DNA of 40,850 bases from DATJFH01 sp035495815 (GTDB lineage: Bacteria; Acidobacteriota; Terriglobia; Bryobacterales; Bryobacteraceae), in NCBI GenBank assembly GCA_035495815.1, contig DATJFH010000222.1, positions 1 to 40,850 on the forward strand. The letters run 5' to 3'. A model generated the notes under the pieces. It was given only the letters and a program-made list of their open reading frames with translations. It made no database searches and had not been told where the DNA came from. Below, piece after piece: positions 35,801 to 40,850 of this stretch. The translations under genes were made by a program, and so were the position numbers. Within the stretch, counting starts at the first letter, position 1. Each line of letters opens with the position of its first letter.

Positions 35801-36105
35801 CGGGAATTCAAGGCAACACCGGACGAAACGCTTTCGCCGGGCCGGGGCTTTACAACGTCGATATTTCGCTGAGCCGGTCCTTCCCGCTGCGGTGGCTGGG
35901 CGAGGGCGGCCGGCTCACGTTTCGCGCCGACGCCTTCAACTTCCTGAACCATTCCAACTTGAACAACCCTCAGCCGCTGATCGGGCAGGATGATTTTGGA
36001 GTGTCGTTGTACGGGCGGCAGGGAAGGCAGTCGGGATTTCCGGCGGTGTCGCCGCTGAACGAGACTGCCCGGCAGATCCAGCTGATTTTCCGAGTGGAGT
36101 TTTAG
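32818..36105 (+). CDS. TonB-dependent receptor-like outer-membrane protein with carboxypeptidase-regulatory domain (Oar-like)
   Basis: Outer-membrane receptor of the Oar/SusC-like type common in acidobacteria, for import of an unknown substrate or for protein secretion as described for Myxococcus Oar. From ATG 32818 it has 1,095 residues: signal peptide (ending near ASAQ), a carboxypeptidase-regulatory-like domain (about 25-115), a plug-like domain with DLPLAGRDVYTMLVTQPGV and NGQRPSSSNFMLDGLENNN (about 170-280), and a long barrel ending in VEF. ATG 32731 would add 29 residues without signal-peptide character; I rejected it for that reason. A TACACT hexamer at 32711-32716 could be a -10 box. 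No convincing TonB box is seen. Confidence 0.87.
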   Translation: MRRSLPPAHALAVAACLAWTASAQTTQGLIAGRLVNSQSGEPIARAEVSYSNAATGASGVASSDASGNFLLPMLSPGSYRIRATASGYQTREVQELELPVAARLELNFRMRPLNDVWEAGQYRSVFLPGSKTIVTFYGPDVDSSRSGTFEATQGRRGALESTISQVINPSQVQDLPLAGRDVYTMLVTQPGVTADTGTARGLGLSINGQRPSSSNFMLDGLENNNYLVTGSLTPIAPEAIEEYRVSTNNFSAEYGRTSGYLANAVSRTGGNRFHGLGYFYLKNDALNANGFQENLNGLKRTPAKESQPGFQVSGPILKDRLFFSSAFERLRSRGRQDLTDFRLPTAAFTRLVQDAPATRLSRRLFEQYPAYPVTDGNALTATARIAPPVTVDRSLAIERVDYTSRDGVNRLMGRAAIASLSRPDFIWTPYKDFISGLDQDTLGLAFGYVRTLRPNLVNEAKLGRSSDDLGWDRPHPEVPTLSATDLVPVGNGFAQFVPLYLPGSPAFYAYRNRNHTWEMLDNLLWARGRHVFTAGGGLLLRSSDGFLTAGRDGEYRFNSLFSIILDQPSVLRTAVSRQALPALQQPQFDRQYRYNQYFLFAQDTFKATSRLALNYGVRYEQYGAPRNTGPVKDATLELGRGSSFGERLAGSRMVYPGAGDQQLYQPDQNNWALRFGFSYDLRGNARTLARGAYGVFYDRPYDNLWQNVRTNNFTLPSFNLSGTVNYLAPVADQLKTLRPILVDNTFPNITLFDPGQRDTYVHSYFFGVQQQLTDNWTLEVNAPGSLGRKLIVTDIVNRPYSNGVARFNEDLGPVSYRAGQGLSNYQALTGVVRYRAGRKQFQLSYTWSHTIDNQSEPLARDFFDLLFTRIGSDSSRSEIAAFSRQFDSRGDRGNSDFDQRHNLVFFSIWDLPAPFGGTKAGRLFRDWRFSQLAAFRSGFPYSVREPIQFGPPNTSFLYNGRADVVDPDHVMLDKPVVVPGGRQLLNPNAFEPSSPGIQGNTGRNAFAGPGLYNVDISLSRSFPLRWLGEGGRLTFRADAFNFLNHSNLNNPQPLIGQDDFGVSLYGRQGRQSGFPAVSPLNETARQIQLIFRVEF

Positions 36106-36119
36106 GCGGCCGGGGCCGC
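36106..36119. terminator. Hairpin between converging genes
   Basis: GCGGC at 36106-36110 pairs with GCCGC at 36115-36119, with a CGGG loop. It begins at the base after the receptor stop codon and lies in the 24-base gap that separates it from the converging tricorn-like gene. No T-run follows on either strand, so it may act as a shared bidirectional terminator or a transcript-end stem. Confidence 0.4.
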
Positions 36120-36129
36120 GAGACGCGGG

Positions 36130-39100
36130 TCAGCGGCGATTGGTGGTGAGCTTGCCGGGAGCGATTACGCTCAACAATTCCCGGACGGCGGCTTCGAGCT
36201 GCCGGTCGCGGCCCGCCAGGTTGTCTTCCGGTGAATTCTCGACTTCGATGTCGGGGCGCACGCCGTAGTTCTCCATGTTGGTCTTTTCCTTGTCCGCCAG
36301 ATAAACGCCCGTGCCCGGCGTCCGGACGGTGGATCCGTCGATGAGCGTGTAGCTGCCGGTCGCGATCACCGCGCCGTAGGTGCGGGTGCCGATCAGCTTG
36401 CCCAGACCCAGCGCGCGGAATCCGGCCGGAAACATTTCCGCGTTCGACGCGGAGCGCCAGTTTTGCAGCACCACCTTCGGGCCGAAGAAGCCGTTGAACG
36501 GCCGCGTGGTGGCTTCGAGCTCGCGGGGATGCCACACCTCGTACTGGCGCTGCACCAGGATCGCCAGCAGCTGCTGCTCGATGTTGCCGCCTCCGTTCCA
36601 GCGCTGGTCGATGACCAGAGCCTGTTTGTCGCGGTTCTCGAGCAGGTCCTGCTCGAAGCGGCGGAGGGACGGCGTGTCCATGGCTTTGATATGCAGATAG
36701 CCGATCTTTCCACCGGACATCCCGGCGGTCATGTCGCGGCGCTGTTTCACCCAGCGCTCGTAGCGGAGCTGGCTGTAGGCGGCCATGGAAGCCGGCTCGA
36801 TGCGGGTTGTCCAGGCGCCCTCGGCCGCGGGCTGGCTGTTGAAGGTGACCGTCACTTTCCGGTTCAGGGGGTGGTTCAGCAGCCGCCAGTAGTTGTCGCC
36901 GGCCAGGACGGGCGCGCCGTCGATGGCGATGAGGTAGTCGCCGACCCGCGCCTTCACCCAGTCTTTATCGGCCGGTCCGTCTTCATAGACCCAGGTCACG
37001 CGGTAGCGGCCGGCCTTCCCGTCGGGCTCCAGTTCCACTCCCAGATGGCCGGTGGAGACGGCGCCCTCTCTTCTGCCGGGGGGCGGCGCCGCGCCCGTAT
37101 GGGACGCGTTCAGCTCGCCGATCATCTCGTTGATGAGGTTGAGCAGCTCCTGCCTCTCGCCCACGAATTCGACCAGCGGCCGATACCGGGCGCGCAGGGC
37201 GTCCCAATCGCGGCCGTGCATGTCGGGATCGTAGAAGCGGTACTTCATGGCGCGCCAGGCGTCGTCGAACATCTGCGCCCATTCGGCCGAGCGGTCGATC
37301 CGGACGGGCGCGTTGAAGGAGAGACGCCGGCGGGAAGCTTCCCCGCCGCGCGCGCCGGCGCCCAAGCCGGGCGAGGGCATGGGGAGCGAGTAGACGCCGC
37401 GGCCCTCCTGGAAGAAGACCGTCCGGCCGTCGCGCGCGAAGCGAATGGTCTGGATGGAGCCGCCGCCCGCGCGTCGCTGCGATGGCCCCGGGGATTCCCG
37501 CTCGGCGGAGATTTCACTCGAACTGATGCGCGTGAGGCGCTTGCCGTCGGCCTGAATGGAGTAGATCACCGATGACGAGCGCGTGCCCGCGGGCTCGGTC
37601 ACGTTGAAGACGAGCGTGCGGCTGTCCGGGGCCACGGCGTAGTTCGAGACCGGGTACGGCAATCGGGTGACCCGCTGCGTGCGGCGCTTGAGGCCCGGCC
37701 AGTCGATTTCCACCCCTTTCGAGCTTTCGGCATTCCCGGCGCGATCCTCGGGATCTTCCGGATCCCGCTCCTGCCGCTCGAGAGCGATGGAAAAAATCTG
37801 CCGGCCCGCCGGATCCTGATCGCCGCCCTGGCTGCGGAGGAAGAACAGCTTCCGGCCGTCGGGCGAGAAGCGGGGCGATGTCTCGATGGCCGAATCGAAG
37901 GTGACGCGCTTCTCTTCGCCGCCTTCGGCCGGGATCAGGTAGATGTCGGTCGCGCGCGTGAAGTCCGGCTTCGAATAGGCGATCCACCGCCCGTCCGGCG
38001 ACCAGGCGGCGCTGCCGAACGGTCCATAACGCGACGACGACAGCGTCACGGTCTGCTTCGAGGCCAGATCGTAGCGCCGCAGCTTGTGATCGGAGCTGAT
38101 AAAGACGAGCCGGCCGGAATCCGGCGACCAGGCGTAGAACGTTTTGAGCGCGTCGATATCGGTGATCCGGCGCGTTTCGCCGCCGGCGGCGGCAACGGCG
38201 TAGATCTCCTCCCGGCCGCTGCTGTCGGAGACGAACGCGATCCGCTTGCCGTCGGGCGAGTACTCGACGTTGCGGTCCCGCGCCGGGCTGTCGGTGATGC
38301 GCCGCACGTCGCCTTCGCCGGTGGGCGCGGTGAAGATCTCGCCGTGAATGGAGAAGGCCAGGCGGCGGCCGTTGGGCGCGAGATCGTAATCGTCCGCCTG
38401 GGAGCTGAAATTGCGGATCTCGACGGAGTTCTCCTGGGTTTCAGCGGCGATGTCGAAGCGGATCGGAGCGGTTTTGCGGGTGGCGGTATCGAGCTTCCAG
38501 ATGACGAAGTCGTGCTCGAAGACGATGGTCTTTCCGTCCGTGCCGACGGCGGGCCAGCGGACGTCGCCGGTCTTGAAAGCGGTCACGGGTTCGGCCTTGC
38601 CGCCCTTGGCGGGCACACGCCAGAGGTTGCTGACGCCGCCGCCTTCGCGGTCGGAGACGAAGTAGATATGGCTGTCGCGAGCCCACATGGGCCAGCTGTC
38701 CATGCCGTCGAAATCGGTGAGGTCGGTGAATTTTTTGGCGGCGATGTCCAGGACGGTGACGTCGGACTGATAGGCGCCGCGGTAATACTTGCGCCAGTAG
38801 GTCTGCGATTTGCGGTTGAGGGCGAGGCGGAGGCCGTCGGGCGAGAACGATCCGTAGACTCCCATGTCCGCGCCGACGCTGCGCTCGAGACCGCCTTCGG
38901 CGGCGACGGTGTAGAGCTTGGGCATGAAATCGTCGCCGCGGCTGCTGCTGAAGAGGACCTGGCGCGAGTCGGGCGTCCAGCCGAGGACATTGTCGTCGGC
39001 GGAGTGAAAGGTAAGCTGTTTCGCGGGTCCGCCGGCGGAGGGGAGGAGGTAGACGTCGAGGTTGCCGGCGCGATCGCTGGAGAAGGCGATCCAGTTGCCG

Positions 39101-39315
39101 TCGGGCGAGAAGCGCGGGTAGGTATCGCGGGCGCTGTTGGCGGTGATGCGCTGGACATTGCGGCCGTCCTCGCCGCCGGTCCAGATGTCGCCGAGGTAGG
39201 AGAACACGACGCGGCCCTGGTGATAGTGCGGATAGCGCAGCAGTTTCGCTTCACGGGCGAAGGCGGGAACGCCGGCGGCAAGGCAGACGATGACGGCAAG
39301 TGTGGTGAGGCGCAA
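36130..39315 (-). CDS. Tricorn-like protease (S41 family) with beta-propellers and PDZ domain
   Basis: Large serine protease of the tricorn type, probably periplasmic because a signal peptide starts it, unlike the cytosolic archaeal enzyme. From TTG 39315 the protein has 1,061 residues: signal peptide, TolB/WD-like propellers (about 30-640, with repeated FSPDG and WSPD motifs), a tricorn core helix region, a PDZ-like domain (about 770-850) and an S41 catalytic domain. S738-H739 in NASHT, S957 in SASN and E1015 in MENYG align with the tricorn catalytic set (Ser745, His746, Ser965, Glu1023). TTG is chosen for GGGAGG at 39321-39326; an upstream ATG at 39453 would put 46 residues before the signal peptide. 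It converges with the receptor gene. Confidence 0.88.
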   Translation of the reverse strand: MRLTTLAVIVCLAAGVPAFAREAKLLRYPHYHQGRVVFSYLGDIWTGGEDGRNVQRITANSARDTYPRFSPDGNWIAFSSDRAGNLDVYLLPSAGGPAKQLTFHSADDNVLGWTPDSRQVLFSSSRGDDFMPKLYTVAAEGGLERSVGADMGVYGSFSPDGLRLALNRKSQTYWRKYYRGAYQSDVTVLDIAAKKFTDLTDFDGMDSWPMWARDSHIYFVSDREGGGVSNLWRVPAKGGKAEPVTAFKTGDVRWPAVGTDGKTIVFEHDFVIWKLDTATRKTAPIRFDIAAETQENSVEIRNFSSQADDYDLAPNGRRLAFSIHGEIFTAPTGEGDVRRITDSPARDRNVEYSPDGKRIAFVSDSSGREEIYAVAAAGGETRRITDIDALKTFYAWSPDSGRLVFISSDHKLRRYDLASKQTVTLSSSRYGPFGSAAWSPDGRWIAYSKPDFTRATDIYLIPAEGGEEKRVTFDSAIETSPRFSPDGRKLFFLRSQGGDQDPAGRQIFSIALERQERDPEDPEDRAGNAESSKGVEIDWPGLKRRTQRVTRLPYPVSNYAVAPDSRTLVFNVTEPAGTRSSSVIYSIQADGKRLTRISSSEISAERESPGPSQRRAGGGSIQTIRFARDGRTVFFQEGRGVYSLPMPSPGLGAGARGGEASRRRLSFNAPVRIDRSAEWAQMFDDAWRAMKYRFYDPDMHGRDWDALRARYRPLVEFVGERQELLNLINEMIGELNASHTGAAPPPGRREGAVSTGHLGVELEPDGKAGRYRVTWVYEDGPADKDWVKARVGDYLIAIDGAPVLAGDNYWRLLNHPLNRKVTVTFNSQPAAEGAWTTRIEPASMAAYSQLRYERWVKQRRDMTAGMSGGKIGYLHIKAMDTPSLRRFEQDLLENRDKQALVIDQRWNGGGNIEQQLLAILVQRQYEVWHPRELEATTRPFNGFFGPKVVLQNWRSASNAEMFPAGFRALGLGKLIGTRTYGAVIATGSYTLIDGSTVRTPGTGVYLADKEKTNMENYGVRPDIEVENSPEDNLAGRDRQLEAAVRELLSVIAPGKLTTNRR

Positions 39316-39320
39316 AGGAC

Positions 39321-39342
39321 CCTCCCGGTAGATCAGATTATA
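39321..39342 (-). promoter_or_regulatory. Ribosome-binding site and -10 box of the tricorn-like gene
   Basis: On the minus strand, TATAAT occupies 39342-39337, a perfect -10 hexamer, and GGGAGG lies at 39326-39321, five bases before the TTG start codon. The transcript would start near 39330, giving a short leader of about 15 bases. No good -35 box lies 17 bases upstream. These elements support TTG at 39315 as the true start. Confidence 0.5.
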
Positions 39343-39555
39343 GCCGAGGCGGTCTTTTGCGGGGCAGGATGCCGCGCGGGCCGGGGACGCAGACGCGGTT
39401 CGACGCCGCGCTACGCAGATCCGAGCCCCCAAACGCCGTCGAGGCCGGACCATCGCCGTTTTTTGAAGAACATTTCACATACGATGCAGGTTTCCAGGCT
39501 GCAGCAGGAATCGCGATTCCCAACTCCCGGAAAAGGGAGAAGGCAGTAGCCGTTA

Positions 39556-39822
39556 GTGAATGCCCACGGCCGACGAGCCTCGCCTCGAACGTTGAACCGT
39601 GTTGTTCAGGGTTTAGACCTCCCGGGAATGGCCTTGCACGATTTCCGTCGGCTGCCTCTCGGCGAACGAGCAGCTCTTTCGCTTACAGCGTACAACGCCG
39701 TCCGGGACGAGCGGACGGAGAGGGCGCGCAAATGGCGAAGGACAGAGGGAAAATTATGGGACGAGCGGCGTGACTCGAGCGCGGACGCTCTTACGTTTCG
39801 GGTATGCGGCGCCCTATCCTAG
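39556..39822 (+). CDS. Doubtful small open frame upstream of aroB
   Basis: An 88-residue frame starts at GTG 39556; ATG 39628 would give 64 residues. The central part, rich in Arg, Glu and Leu, reads like a charged helix (ERAALSLTAYNAVRDERTER). No convincing ribosome-binding site is seen, third-position G+C is lower than in neighbouring genes, and I recognise no family. It could be a remnant of a former gene or chance. Confidence 0.25.
   Translation: MNAHGRRASPRTLNRVVQGLDLPGMALHDFRRLPLGERAALSLTAYNAVRDERTERARKWRRTEGKLWDERRDSSADALTFRVCGALS
39791..39820 (+). promoter_or_regulatory. Candidate promoter of aroB, possibly leaderless
   Basis: TTACGT at 39791-39796 and TATCCT at 39815-39820 are 18 bases apart. 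The -10 box ends eight bases before the aroB ATG (39829), and no purine-rich ribosome-binding site lies between, so transcription could begin almost at the start codon. Both boxes are imperfect. Confidence 0.3.
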
Positions 39823-39828
39823 CTGTAT

Positions 39829-40850
<1,022 letters not shown>

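Larger units (their letters stand above)
39343..39828. other. Mostly non-coding gap between the tricorn-like gene and aroB
   Basis: About 490 bases with no confident gene. Near the middle, three dyads sit within 55 bases: TGCAG/CTGCA at 39485-39489/39498-39502, a perfect 14-base palindrome at 39507-39520 (GGAATCGCGATTCC), and CTCCC/GGGAG at 39524-39528/39535-39539. The right part contains a weak open frame (39556-39822) listed separately. The two flanking genes are divergent, so the gap should hold both promoters. Confidence 0.5.

Noticed and set aside
39357..39773. A 138-residue plus-strand open frame in the gap before aroB
   Set aside because: It overlaps the promoter and signal-peptide region of the tricorn-like gene, lacks a ribosome-binding site, and its composition is Arg/Pro-rich without motifs.

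Overview
The window is G+C-rich, gene-dense bacterial chromosome, most likely from an acidobacterium of the Solibacter/Bryobacter group. The main clues are four large secreted proteins with the 'Solibacter' C-terminal-type domain known as TIGR03437, an Oar-like TonB-dependent receptor with a carboxypeptidase-regulatory domain, and a tricorn-type protease. I see no tRNA, rRNA, insertion sequence, prophage or CRISPR array. This placement rests on protein families and not on a phylogenetic marker.

Region 1 (1-7845) is a Tad/Flp pilus operon. It holds the tail of an upstream gene, a 75-residue protein of unknown function, CpaA (prepilin peptidase), CpaB, CpaC (secretin), CpaE/TadZ, CpaF (motor ATPase), TadB, TadC and a 30-residue membrane peptide. 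No Flp pilin and no full TadE/F/G is present, so the pilin must lie elsewhere. Region 2 (7846-21697) is the most unusual part. A pseudoknot-like leader precedes three tandem paralogues of about 1,070 residues, each a secreted beta-propeller with a TIGR03437 domain, spaced only a few bases apart. Next come a small outer-membrane barrel, a decaheme c-type cytochrome (ten CXXCH motifs), a 668-residue outer-membrane barrel and a small multi-pass membrane protein. The cytochrome-barrel pair has the layout of an MtrA/MtrB (DmsE/PioB) porin-cytochrome conduit, which moves electrons across the outer membrane.

Region 3 (21761-23472, minus strand) has a Rid-family protein, thioredoxin reductase and a conserved-looking hypothetical protein. 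Region 4 (23604-29422) is an AddB-AddA helicase-nuclease operon with a 4-base overlap, in which both subunits carry a C-terminal four-cysteine set. Region 5 (29454-36105) has a secreted protein with TIGR03437 at its N-terminus, a structured intergenic leader, a zinc-ribbon protein and a TonB-dependent receptor. Region 6 (36106-40850) has a tricorn-like protease on the minus strand, a 0.5-kb mostly non-coding gap rich in dyads, and aroB running off the end.

The best candidate for an undescribed system is Region 2: a putative extracellular electron conduit placed directly after three giant secreted propeller proteins and a pilus operon. The functional link between these parts is inference from gene order.
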